This document shows, in pieces, positions 15,476 to 24,234 of a stretch of DNA of 37,331 bases (the stretch's first letter is position 1; each line of letters starts with the position of its first letter). Source of the stretch: a virus; the IMG/VR virus record IMGVR_UViG_3300040810_000157, positions 1 through 37,331 of that record, one strand, 5' to 3'. The notes under the pieces are model-generated. The model was not told the origin of the DNA. It was given only the letters and a program-made list of their open reading frames with translations, and did not search any database. Position numbers and translations under genes: made by a program.

Positions 15476-15812
15476 AATCTACTGACATTTCTAATTGTTT
15501 TTGACCCTCTCGTAATTTCTTATTGCGTAATCTACTACAGTTAGCACAGATTGTCAATATGTTTTCTTTTGCTTTGTTATTAGGATCAAAATCTTTATAA
15601 GCAATATCTAACTGAATTAAATCTTCAGGCACAAATCCACACTCAATACACATTGTATTTTTCATTGGTATTTTTTTATTATAGATTGCTTTAGCACAAT
15701 CTGTACAGTATTTGTGCCATTTCTGAAAGCCATGCTTACTAACACCATTTGGTTTAGCAAAAGATATGTTGCAATTACTACATTTTGGTCTTGCTGGTTG
15801 TCTTGTAAGCAT
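15459..15812 (-). CDS. HNH-like zinc protein lacking the usual histidines
   Basis: A 117-residue protein with four CxxC pairs (C11/C14, C36/C39, C55/C58, C89/C92). The second half follows the layout of phage HNH endonucleases (IECGF ... LDIAYKDFDPNN ... ENILTICANCSRL), but the usual catalytic His-His after LD is A71-Y72 and the final His of CANCH is S93. It therefore looks like an HNH fold that has lost nuclease activity, or a DNA-binding relative. It runs opposite to its neighbours, convergent with the sulfotransferase-like gene. Single-gene orientation reversal is typical of mobile HNH genes. Confidence 0.65.
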   Translation of the reverse strand: MLTRQPARPKCSNCNISFAKPNGVSKHGFQKWHKYCTDCAKAIYNKKIPMKNTMCIECGFVPEDLIQLDIAYKDFDPNNKAKENILTICANCSRLRNKKLREGQKQLEMSVDSTFRI

Positions 15813-15874
15813 AATTTTATTTATTAAAAAGACTCACAGGGTTCTTTTTTCCAAACTAAATTTTATTATATCAG

Positions 15875-15882
15875 TATAAATA
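15875..15882 (+). promoter_or_regulatory. T4-type late promoter TATAAATA
   Basis: An exact TATAAATA octamer lies 34 bases before the first fibre gene, in the spacer next to the opposing HNH-like gene. Confidence 0.65.
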
Positions 15883-15908
15883 CAGTATATAATTAATGGA
15901 ATCTATAC

Positions 15909-17432
15909 ATGGCCGCAGACAAATTTAATGCATTAACCGGATTATCAGTTGGTTTACCTTCAATTGATGTAGTAGCCGCTAATGGTAATATCGTAACAAA
16001 TCATAATTATCCACAGGGTAATGTAACATCTAATAGTGTTTATGCAAACAATTACTTTTTTGCTAACGGGGTAGCATTTACAAGTGATCCTGCAGGGTCA
16101 AACACCGAAGTTCAATTCAACAATAATGGTAATTTTGGTGCTAGTCCAAATTTAGTATTTGATTCTAGTGCTGGAACATTAATCTCAAAAAATCTTACAG
16201 TAACAGGTAATACACTATTAGGAGATGCCGAAAAAGTAACAATATTAGGTGGAACAAACGGATATGTTTTACAAACAGACGGTGCGGGCGGATTAAGTTG
16301 GACAGCCCAAACAGGCAACGGGGGCGGAAACGGATCACCCGGCGGTGCTAATATGCAAGTACAGTTCAATAGTGCTGGTTCATTTGCAGGCGATGCAGGA
16401 TTTACATATGATGTAGATGATGATTTACTATCAGCAATTCATATTGCAGGTGAAGCAGGTAACCTATCTAATCTAACATATTCTAATATTACAGGTATCG
16501 GAAACGTATCAGCAGTAAATCTTACCGGTGAAGACAATAAAGTTTTATATGCTAATGGTGTATTTGCAGATATATCAGCCGGCGCAAGTGCAAACTTTGC
16601 TAACTATGCCGGCAATGTCACAACAGGCGCACAACCTAACATTACATCAGTAGGAACATTAACTGGCCTACAGATAAGCGGAGGGTTGTCTGTAACAGGT
16701 AATATAGGTGTTAGTAATCTAGCAGTTACAGATGATACTACATTTTCAGGCCCTGTTAATTTTAGTACGTTAAGTAATGTCACAGTTTCATCAGATATTA
16801 ATGCGATCACATCACCTAATATTAATTTACCTATTGCAAATTTGCATATTGACGGTGGACTTAATGGATATGTATTAGCCACAGATGGTGCAGGTAATCT
16901 TTCTTGGACAATTCAATCAGGTGGAGGCGGTGGTGGTACCCCGGGAGGAGCCAACACACAAATGCAGTTTAACAATCAAGGTGCATTTGGCGGTTCTGCT
17001 AACTTTGTTTATGACAGTACATTAAACAAAGCAACAATGGCAGGAGAGTTTGTTGCAAATAATTTAACAGTGGGTTCAGGAGCATATTCGTTTAGAACTA
17101 CTAAAGTAAAAAACGGTGTAACAACAACTACTTCAGCAGTTGAAATATGTGCAACAGAAGCAGCCACAGTATCAGCAATTGATTATACTATTGTTGCTAC
17201 AGATCCTGCAAATTCATCCAGACAGACTACAAAATTAACAACAGCAGTATATGGAACAACAGTTAACTACGTAGAATATGCAACTATCTCTGTAGGATCG
17301 TTACTTGCTGATTTTGAAGTAACTTATGTGCCGGGAGATGCATTTAGAGATGCTCAAGTAGTTTTATATGCTACTCCAGCCACAACAAACGAAACAACTT
17401 ATAAAATTTTATTAGAAGAATATTCCTCTTAA
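15909..17432 (+). CDS. Modular tail fibre/virion adhesin 1
   Basis: A 507-residue Gly/Asn/Ser/Thr-rich protein. The N-terminal segment (KFNALTGLSVGLPSIDVV) is related to those of the fibre proteins at 17524 and 22619. It has two copies of the module (P/G)G(S/A)NTxVQFNxxGxFGxS, a TTGAQPNITSVGTL unit, and a C-terminal beta-rich domain (about residues 390-507) like those ending the proteins at 19698 and 22619. This architecture is common in fibre-like proteins of marine tailed phages, which form trimers and bind hosts or decorate the virion. No chaperone or enzymatic motif is seen. The late promoter directly upstream indicates late expression. Confidence 0.7.
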   Translation: MAADKFNALTGLSVGLPSIDVVAANGNIVTNHNYPQGNVTSNSVYANNYFFANGVAFTSDPAGSNTEVQFNNNGNFGASPNLVFDSSAGTLISKNLTVTGNTLLGDAEKVTILGGTNGYVLQTDGAGGLSWTAQTGNGGGNGSPGGANMQVQFNSAGSFAGDAGFTYDVDDDLLSAIHIAGEAGNLSNLTYSNITGIGNVSAVNLTGEDNKVLYANGVFADISAGASANFANYAGNVTTGAQPNITSVGTLTGLQISGGLSVTGNIGVSNLAVTDDTTFSGPVNFSTLSNVTVSSDINAITSPNINLPIANLHIDGGLNGYVLATDGAGNLSWTIQSGGGGGGTPGGANTQMQFNNQGAFGGSANFVYDSTLNKATMAGEFVANNLTVGSGAYSFRTTKVKNGVTTTTSAVEICATEAATVSAIDYTIVATDPANSSRQTTKLTTAVYGTTVNYVEYATISVGSLLADFEVTYVPGDAFRDAQVVLYATPATTNETTYKILLEEYSS

Positions 17433-17448
17433 AAAATAATAAAAAACT

Positions 17449-17483
17449 TGCAAAAAACTATTAGATAGCAGTTATTTTTTGCA
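17449..17483 (+). terminator. AT-rich terminator hairpin between fibre genes
   Basis: TGCAAAAAA (17449-17457) pairs with TTTTTTGCA (17475-17483), extended by CT/AG with a small bulge. The U-run lies in the 3' arm; the symmetry means it could work in both directions. A late promoter for the next gene starts seven bases later. Confidence 0.5.
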
Positions 17484-17489
17484 GAAACA

Positions 17490-17497
17490 TATAAATA
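17490..17497 (+). promoter_or_regulatory. T4-type late promoter TATAAATA
   Basis: Exact TATAAATA octamer 34 bases before the ATG at 17524, the same distance as for the fibre gene at 15909. It overlaps a longer upstream reading frame start (17479), arguing that the true start is 17524. Confidence 0.65.
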
Positions 17498-17523
17498 CAA
17501 TTATAGTTTACGGAGACCAAACC

Positions 17524-19695
17524 ATGGCAATTAAAGCATTTAACTCGGTTGCGGGATTTTCAGTAGGAGAAACCCCGGCCAACATAATTTTATCGAACGG
17601 TTATATCACAACAAACGGTGCAACGTTTACAGCAAACATTGCGGCATTGGGTGTATTAACCGATAACTTATATTACGCAAACGGCGTACCCTGGGACTTA
17701 CAAGAACCAGCAGGTGCCAACACTCAAATCCAGTTCAACGATGATCAGGATTTTGGTGCAAGTGCGAATCTCACATTTGACACTGCTACATCTAACTTAG
17801 ATGTCGTAGGTAATGTCACAGCAACAGCATTTTTTGGAGATGGTGCTAACTTAACAGGTATTGATGCGACAGGCATTCAAAACGGAACATCAAATGTCCG
17901 TATACCAGCATCAGATGGCAATATCGAATTAAATTCAGGTGGAAATTTAATTGCAAACATTACAGGCACAGGCGCAAACATTACTGGTACATTAAATGTA
18001 TCAGGTATAGTTACTGTTCCTAGTACTACTGGTGCAATTGATGTTGCATTAGGAACACCTACTCAAGGAAATCTAACATCTAATGCTTTAACTTTAACAA
18101 CAGCATCATCGGTCTCCAATTCGATTGCACAGTTAAATGAAGTTTTAGGTAAATTAGTTCCTGAAAGCCCAGATAACTTCCCAGGAAGTCAGTCTATTAC
18201 GATTCAAAGCACATCTTCATACAGAATGGCAGATAACTTTACTCAGCCTGACAACACAGCAGGTGGATCAGCGGCAGTGGCTGCAGGTACAACTGTATCT
18301 AAAACAAGAAGATCAGCAACGTATAATGTTAATGCAATAACAAACACTGGACCAGGTGACAATGGCACAGTTTCTGTTCAACTTAATGGTTCAGCCGCAG
18401 GAAGCAGAACTCTTACTTCATCACTTGACGGTGACGGTACTTATGGTAACCTAATCATCTCAAATAACGTAGACTATAATGAAGTTGATTCAAATGTAGC
18501 GGCAGGCTTCTGGTCAGTCTTTACAGCAGATGCATCGGGTTCTGTATCAGATGGTTGGAACGAAGTATTAATTGATGATACTGCAACAACATCTACAAAC
18601 AAAGAAACTTGGTACTATGATTCATCGAATCCTGGTACACCTCAGTTTACATCAACATCATTTACAGCACCAGGTGCACCTAGTTATACATACAGTTCAA
18701 CTGTTCCTCACTATAACAACACAAATGATTTTGCTGTAGCATTTAACGTTAATAGATTATCAGGTAACATGTATCCAACAAGTGACACATTTGTCACAGG
18801 ATCATCAGGCGGTGCTTTTGCATCACCTGCTAGTGTAACATATGCAACTGCTGGAGTAACAACTCCACTAGATGCTCAATTACACGTAGCATCAGGAAGC
18901 CAAGCAGTTACAACTACATCTTCTATTATTTCAGGATTCGGTTCAAGTACATCGGGTCCATCAGTTTCTGTCTTTAACTCTTATGCAACAGGAGTACAAT
19001 CATTCTCTCCTGGAGGCACAGTACTTTATAAGACAGGTACTGCATCTTCTTCAAGCAGAATTGAAGAAGCAAACGTATATATTGGTTCATCAATCGGTTC
19101 AGGATCAGGGTTAGCACAACGTATTGAAAACCCAGGATCAGGAGACACACCAGCATTCTCTGCAACTGCAACAGTATTTGATAGTGAAAACAGCACATTA
19201 GAGACTTATGATGCAACAGTTGTCGGAGATTTACTAAGCCATGACGAGACAGATTATTCTTCTGGTTACTTACCAGCAGGACCTGACTTGTCAGCAGGTA
19301 GATCAGGAACACAATATTTCACATTTAAATTTATAAGAACATCAGTTTCTAAATTTGATGTTAAATTTTCAGGGACACTGGCAGGGTGCTGGGTAGCATT
19401 ACCCGGATCAACAATCGATTCAACTTCTTCAGAGAACGGATGGATTGATATGACGGTGTCTTATGCAGGATCGGGTGTTCCCGGTGCTAACACAGGGTCA
19501 GGAGGAAACGGTTCAAACGGTTGTGCATTAGGCGGTGTAATACCAACAGGATCCTCTCAAACAAATAAATCAACGACTGCTACTTTCGGTACAGTAAGTT
19601 CATCTAGTACAGCAACTAATGAAATTTATGTTCGTATCGCATTAACAAGCGGTCAATCGATAACAGCCTTATCACTAGAATCTGCGAGTAACTAA
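17524..19695 (+). CDS. Modular tail fibre/virion adhesin 2
   Basis: A 723-residue protein starting MAIKAFNSVAGFSVGETP; the frame is open further upstream to a TTG at 17479, but 17524 has a GGAGACC ribosome site and the promoter lies between. Residues about 55-190 carry the shared YYANGVPWDLQEPAGANTQ and NGTSNVRIPASDGNIELN modules. From about residue 195 (AQLNEVLGKLVPE) to the end the protein is not built from the array's peptide repeats: a roughly 530-residue beta-rich region ends with a domain containing SKFDVKFSGTLAGCWVALPG and NGWIDMTVSYAG. This non-repetitive part is a candidate receptor-binding or surface-exposed domain. The next gene begins two bases after its stop. Confidence 0.7.
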   Translation: MAIKAFNSVAGFSVGETPANIILSNGYITTNGATFTANIAALGVLTDNLYYANGVPWDLQEPAGANTQIQFNDDQDFGASANLTFDTATSNLDVVGNVTATAFFGDGANLTGIDATGIQNGTSNVRIPASDGNIELNSGGNLIANITGTGANITGTLNVSGIVTVPSTTGAIDVALGTPTQGNLTSNALTLTTASSVSNSIAQLNEVLGKLVPESPDNFPGSQSITIQSTSSYRMADNFTQPDNTAGGSAAVAAGTTVSKTRRSATYNVNAITNTGPGDNGTVSVQLNGSAAGSRTLTSSLDGDGTYGNLIISNNVDYNEVDSNVAAGFWSVFTADASGSVSDGWNEVLIDDTATTSTNKETWYYDSSNPGTPQFTSTSFTAPGAPSYTYSSTVPHYNNTNDFAVAFNVNRLSGNMYPTSDTFVTGSSGGAFASPASVTYATAGVTTPLDAQLHVASGSQAVTTTSSIISGFGSSTSGPSVSVFNSYATGVQSFSPGGTVLYKTGTASSSSRIEEANVYIGSSIGSGSGLAQRIENPGSGDTPAFSATATVFDSENSTLETYDATVVGDLLSHDETDYSSGYLPAGPDLSAGRSGTQYFTFKFIRTSVSKFDVKFSGTLAGCWVALPGSTIDSTSSENGWIDMTVSYAGSGVPGANTGSGGNGSNGCALGGVIPTGSSQTNKSTTATFGTVSSSSTATNEIYVRIALTSGQSITALSLESASN

Positions 19696-19697
19696 AA

Positions 19698-22616
19698 ATG
19701 AGTATACCTATTTCACAAAAAGTCGACCTACTTTATAAACAGGCATTCGGAGTCACTAAAACTGATACCGAATCTAACAAGAGCCCGAGTAACGAGGCAA
19801 TAGCAAGTCCACTACTTAATCGTGGTGATACTTTATGGACTCAGGCTGATCAAATACCAGGAACAGCGGCAGCCGTTGCTAGTATTGTTCAATCATATAC
19901 TGGATCAAACGCAGTTGAATGTACAGCAGATAATACTACTGTACCAGTAGGCAGTGTTTACCCCACATGGAAAACTGATTTAACTTATTGGATTCCAGCA
20001 GAATTTGGCGCTACATATGCAGTCCAAGTTTGGGTAGATGATTCAGGAGTTGCAGACCCTACTTCAACTGGTACGCAAATATTTGCGGCGGGTTCAGGTG
20101 GAACAGGTGAGTTCTTCTATAACTATCAATCAGGTGTTCTCAACTTTATCGGAGAAACGATTCCGTCAGCCTTAACAAGCAGTAAAGTTCTTTACATCGT
20201 AGGTTATAGATATATCGGTAAGACAGGTGTTAACAACTTACCTGACTCACAGATTGGTAACTTAGACATAACTGATCAGACTATTACAGGTCAAGATACA
20301 GATGCTAATATCGTTCTTGTTGCAAATGGTACAGGTCAAGTAACAACATCAGGTAACATTACTGCTTCATATTATTATGGAGACGGTTCTCAATTAACAG
20401 GTATTGACACATCAGGTGTTTCAAATGGTACATCAAATGTTCGTATTGCAGTCGCAGACGGCAACATCGAATTAAACGTTGACGGCGCACTAACAGCAAA
20501 TGTTACTGACACTGGCATGGTAATGACAAATGGTAATTTAGACCTCGGTAATGTCATTGCAACAGGTGTAGGTACATTCACAGGTAATGTTTCAGCAGGT
20601 AATGTTAGCACAGGTGGACAAGTAGACGTAACAGGTAACTTAACTGCTGGTAACGTAGCAGGTGGAAACTTAGTTTCAGCATCATTTTTTACAGGTACAT
20701 TAATAGATGGTACCTCAAACATCACTGTTAACAACAATGGCAACATCGATTTAGTTTCTGCAGGAAACACAACTGCTGTCGTTAGTGGAACAGGATTAGA
20801 CATTACAGGTACCGTTGACGCAAATGGTACAGGTACTTTTGGAGCAATAATTACTCCAACTGTTACTGGTACTACAGGTAATCTAACATTAACAGCGGGT
20901 TCATCAGATGATTACGTTGAGATCAGACCTACAGGTACTGGTCAAGTTCACGTAGGTGGATTTAGAATCGAATCTGTTGGAACACCAACAGCATCAACTG
21001 ACGCCGCTACTAAGCAGTACGTAGATGACGTAGCACAAGGACTTGCAGTTCATGCGCCTTGTGTCGTAGCATCAACAGATACATTGGCAACAATGTCTGG
21101 TGGTACTGTAGCATATGACAACGGCGCATCAGGTGTCGGCGCAACTCTTACAATTTCTGGCTCAACATTAACAGCAATTGACGGAATAACTTTAAGCACA
21201 GATGATAGAATTTTAATCAAAGATGAATCTACATCAGCACATAATGGTATCTATGTATACACAAGTTCAACTGTCTTAACAAGAGCAGACGATTTTGACA
21301 CACCAACTGAAATGGCAGGCGGTGACTTTACATTTGTATCACAAGGTACAATTTATAACGACACTGGATGGGTAATGACAGATCCAGTAACAACAGTTGG
21401 TACTTCTGACGTTAACTTTGTTCAGTTCTCTGGCGCAGGATCATTCACAGCAGGTGCAGGTCTTACATTAACTGGCACTGAATTCTCTGTTAACGTTGAT
21501 AACTTAACAACAGATATTCAAGGTGGAAACGTAGTTGTTAAAACTTCTGCTCAGTTAACTACTCCAAATATCGGAGAGGCAACTGGTACAAGTTTAACAG
21601 CAACCGGTAACGTAGCAGGTGGTAACTTAACAACTGCAGGTGTTGTAAGTGCTACAGGTAACATAACAGGTGGAAATGTAGCAGGTACAACAGGTACGTT
21701 TACAGATATCGCAGGTTCACTAACAACAGCGGCTCAACCAAACATCACTTCAGTCGGTACTTTAAGTTCATTAACTGCATCTGGTAACATTGGTTCAACA
21801 GGCGGCATCTTTAATGGTGACGGTTTCGGATTATCAAATATCCCAGCCGCAAATATTACAGGTTTAAGTTTATCAAGTATTTCAAATGGTACTTCTAATG
21901 TAGATATTGCGGCTTCAGATGGTAACATCACAATGGGTGTTAATGGTACTGGAGACGTAGTAGTTGTATCAGACGGCGGAATTGAAGTAACAGGAACAGC
22001 AGACGTTAGTTCTACTGTAACTGCTCCCGCATTTACTGCTAACACAGGTCTATTCACTGGTGACGGTGGCGGCTTATCTAATGTAGCAGGTGGCAACGTA
22101 ACAGGTGAAGTAAGTTTTGCGGCGACTGCTAACTCAGTAGCAGGTGCTAACGTATCAGGTCAAGTAGCAAATGCACTCGTATCAGGTACTGTATATACAG
22201 CGGCACAGCCTAACATTACTTCTGTAGGTACTTTAACAAGTGTCGAAGTAAGTGGTACAGCAAATGTAGCAGGTAACTTGAATGTTGGTACTAGTGAAAT
22301 TTCAACACTAGCGGCAGGAACAGTAACTACTACAACTACATCACAAACAGCAATTGCTAGTTTCGCAGTTTCAGGAATAAATGGAATTGAATTCTTAGTA
22401 AAAGGTATAGACTCAACATCAGGTAATGTAAGTGTTGCTTCAGTGTTGACAGTTACAGATGGCTCTACAGTTGATTACTCAGTTTATGGTCAATCATATT
22501 TGACAGGTAGCCCGGGTACATTAGCAGTAGGATTAAATGGTAGTGATTTAGAATTGTTGGTAACACCAACATCAACTAACTCAACTGTTTGGGTTACACA
22601 ATATAGGTTTATTTAA
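19698..22616 (+). CDS. Modular tail fibre/virion adhesin 3
   Basis: A 972-residue protein with a distinct N-terminus (MSIPISQKVDLLYKQAFGV, KSPSNEAIASPLL) of a type found at the start of fibre proteins in marine T4-like phages and probably used for attachment to the virion. A non-repetitive region to about residue 175 is followed by GNV/TGN-rich repeats, the DAATKQYVDD...ADDFDTPTEMAGGDF module (about 430-595), and NITSVGTL units. It ends in the shared beta-rich domain (about 865-972). The ATKQYVD module is duplicated in the 1478-residue protein at 24235. Spacing to both neighbours is 2 bases, so 17524-24160 is likely one transcript. Confidence 0.7.
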   Translation: MSIPISQKVDLLYKQAFGVTKTDTESNKSPSNEAIASPLLNRGDTLWTQADQIPGTAAAVASIVQSYTGSNAVECTADNTTVPVGSVYPTWKTDLTYWIPAEFGATYAVQVWVDDSGVADPTSTGTQIFAAGSGGTGEFFYNYQSGVLNFIGETIPSALTSSKVLYIVGYRYIGKTGVNNLPDSQIGNLDITDQTITGQDTDANIVLVANGTGQVTTSGNITASYYYGDGSQLTGIDTSGVSNGTSNVRIAVADGNIELNVDGALTANVTDTGMVMTNGNLDLGNVIATGVGTFTGNVSAGNVSTGGQVDVTGNLTAGNVAGGNLVSASFFTGTLIDGTSNITVNNNGNIDLVSAGNTTAVVSGTGLDITGTVDANGTGTFGAIITPTVTGTTGNLTLTAGSSDDYVEIRPTGTGQVHVGGFRIESVGTPTASTDAATKQYVDDVAQGLAVHAPCVVASTDTLATMSGGTVAYDNGASGVGATLTISGSTLTAIDGITLSTDDRILIKDESTSAHNGIYVYTSSTVLTRADDFDTPTEMAGGDFTFVSQGTIYNDTGWVMTDPVTTVGTSDVNFVQFSGAGSFTAGAGLTLTGTEFSVNVDNLTTDIQGGNVVVKTSAQLTTPNIGEATGTSLTATGNVAGGNLTTAGVVSATGNITGGNVAGTTGTFTDIAGSLTTAAQPNITSVGTLSSLTASGNIGSTGGIFNGDGFGLSNIPAANITGLSLSSISNGTSNVDIAASDGNITMGVNGTGDVVVVSDGGIEVTGTADVSSTVTAPAFTANTGLFTGDGGGLSNVAGGNVTGEVSFAATANSVAGANVSGQVANALVSGTVYTAAQPNITSVGTLTSVEVSGTANVAGNLNVGTSEISTLAAGTVTTTTTSQTAIASFAVSGINGIEFLVKGIDSTSGNVSVASVLTVTDGSTVDYSVYGQSYLTGSPGTLAVGLNGSDLELLVTPTSTNSTVWVTQYRFI
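21277..21319 (+). repeat. 43-bp identical segment, copy A
   Basis: These 43 bases are identical to 27167-27209 in the fibre gene at 24235, within the ATK(Q/A)YVD module, encoding TRADDFDTPTEMAG. Flanking codons differ at synonymous positions, so the identity is local. Confidence 0.9.
21721..21785 (+). repeat. 65-bp identical segment, copy A
   Basis: These 65 bases, encoding the unit TTAAQPNITSVGTLSSLTAS, are identical to 28097-28161 in another fibre gene 6.4 kb away. Other copies of the same peptide in the array differ at many synonymous sites. Confidence 0.92.
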
Positions 22617-22618
22617 TA

Positions 22619-24160
22619 ATGGGAATTAGATCCTTTAACTCAGTTGGAGGGTTTTCGGTAGCCGAAACACCCGTTGAGATAGTCAGTAACATAGGTAATG
22701 TTACACCTACTAACTTAGATGTTAGTAGTGGACTATCTGATTTAGGTGCTGTTGGCAATATTACTATAACTGGAGGCTCCGCAAACCAAGCACTGTTAAC
22801 AGATGGTGCAGGTAATCTCTCATTTGGTGATGCAGGTATCCCGGCTGATTCAGCCGCAGTTATGCCCTATATTGTTAATGCATCTGAATCATATACAATC
22901 GGTGCTAATCTTCAGGGTCTATTTTCACAACCTATAGAAATTGACGGAACATTAGATGTAGAGGGTATTCTTATCGAAGTAGGTGTTTCTCAAAATGCAG
23001 AATCATCACAGATTTATTTTGATAATTCAGGTACATTCTATGGTAATACAGGGTTTACATTTAATATAACTTCTGGTAATGTAGATATACCGGGTAATGT
23101 TAACCCTAGCGGTGATATTATCCCAGCCGCAAGTAATACATATTCTTTAGGTTCTAATGATAATCGTTGGAGCAACTTATATCTTGCTGGTAACACAATC
23201 TACATTGGTACTTCTACTATTTCTGAAGACGGTGGTAATTTAGTACTTACTAACGCAGAAGGCGGTACATTAACAGTAGAAGGCGCTGATGCAGTCGATA
23301 CATCAATGATTGCAAATGGCACTTCAAACATTAAAGTTATAGCCAATGCAGGAGTTGCATTTAATTTAGCAGGCAGTGACAATGTTGCAACAATTTCTAC
23401 TGCAGGCGTCATTACTAGTTCAGGTAATGTTGTACCATTAGGTATCAAAACAGACAACTATTATTATGCAAATGGAGCCGCAGTTGATTTTGGTGAATCG
23501 GCAGCCGGATCTGATACACAAGTACAGTTTAATGACAATGGGTCATTTGGTGCATCAGGTAATTTAACATTTGCAGATGCTTCAGGATTATTGACAGCAT
23601 CAGGTAATGTAGTAGGTAACAACTTTATCTCTACATCTGGCACAATGCTGTTTGGCACTGGCGCCGGACAAGGAACAATTTCTGTGGATACAGGCACAAC
23701 AACTGCCGGTGTATTCACAACTAATATGACAGACGTTAACATTGGTTTGAATGCTAACGTTGTAATATGTGGTACAGGTAAAACATTAACAGCACGTGGT
23801 AACGTGTCTGCGGATAACTTAAATTCAACTACGTTATCTGTTGATGATTTGTATAGTAGTAGAACAGCAGTTTCAGTAGGTAGTGCAAACACTACTATTG
23901 ATACATTTGCCGCATCTGCTTACAGATCAGCAAAATATACAATTAAAGTTTCTGATAACACAGGTTATCAGGCAATTGAAGTATTATTAGTACATGATGG
24001 TGTAACTCCAATAATGACAGTATACGGTTCTATATCGACAACAAGTGCAGATTTAATAACATTATCTACTGTAATGTCAGGATCTAATGTATTGTTAAGA
24101 GCATCACCTGAAAATAGTAGTACTAGTGTTAATTTGATGGGTACATATGTACCAGACTAA
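22619..24160 (+). CDS. Modular tail fibre/virion adhesin 4
   Basis: A 513-residue protein starting MGIRSFNSVGGFSVAETPVEIV, closely related at its N-terminus to the protein at 17524. The middle holds AQNAESSQIYFDNSGTFYGNTGF, SNTYSLGSNDNRWSNLYLAGN (a motif common in phage fibre proteins) and DTQVQFNDNGSFGASGNL units. It ends in a beta-rich domain (about 415-513, YRSAKYTIKVSD, EVLLVHDGVTPIMTVYGSI) shared in outline with two other proteins of the array. Probably a trimeric fibre or decoration protein; its partner is unknown. Confidence 0.7.
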   Translation: MGIRSFNSVGGFSVAETPVEIVSNIGNVTPTNLDVSSGLSDLGAVGNITITGGSANQALLTDGAGNLSFGDAGIPADSAAVMPYIVNASESYTIGANLQGLFSQPIEIDGTLDVEGILIEVGVSQNAESSQIYFDNSGTFYGNTGFTFNITSGNVDIPGNVNPSGDIIPAASNTYSLGSNDNRWSNLYLAGNTIYIGTSTISEDGGNLVLTNAEGGTLTVEGADAVDTSMIANGTSNIKVIANAGVAFNLAGSDNVATISTAGVITSSGNVVPLGIKTDNYYYANGAAVDFGESAAGSDTQVQFNDNGSFGASGNLTFADASGLLTASGNVVGNNFISTSGTMLFGTGAGQGTISVDTGTTTAGVFTTNMTDVNIGLNANVVICGTGKTLTARGNVSADNLNSTTLSVDDLYSSRTAVSVGSANTTIDTFAASAYRSAKYTIKVSDNTGYQAIEVLLVHDGVTPIMTVYGSISTTSADLITLSTVMSGSNVLLRASPENSSTSVNLMGTYVPD

Positions 24161-24180
24161 AAATCAATACGGGAAATAAC

Positions 24181-24188
24181 GATAAATA
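24181..24188 (+). promoter_or_regulatory. Late promoter-like GATAAATA
   Basis: GATAAATA matches the T4-type late core at seven of eight positions and lies 47 bases before the last fibre gene start, in the only sizeable spacer (74 bases) after 17523 within the fibre array. Confidence 0.5.
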
Positions 24189-24234
24189 GAATTATGCCGA
24201 AAAGGCAAATTTAACTATAATAGGGTAATAGGAA

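Noticed and set aside
17479-17523. Upstream TTG start for the fibre gene at 17524
   Set aside because: The added 15 codons overlap the terminator hairpin and the TATAAATA promoter; 17524 has a proper ribosome site and matches the related N-terminus at 22619.
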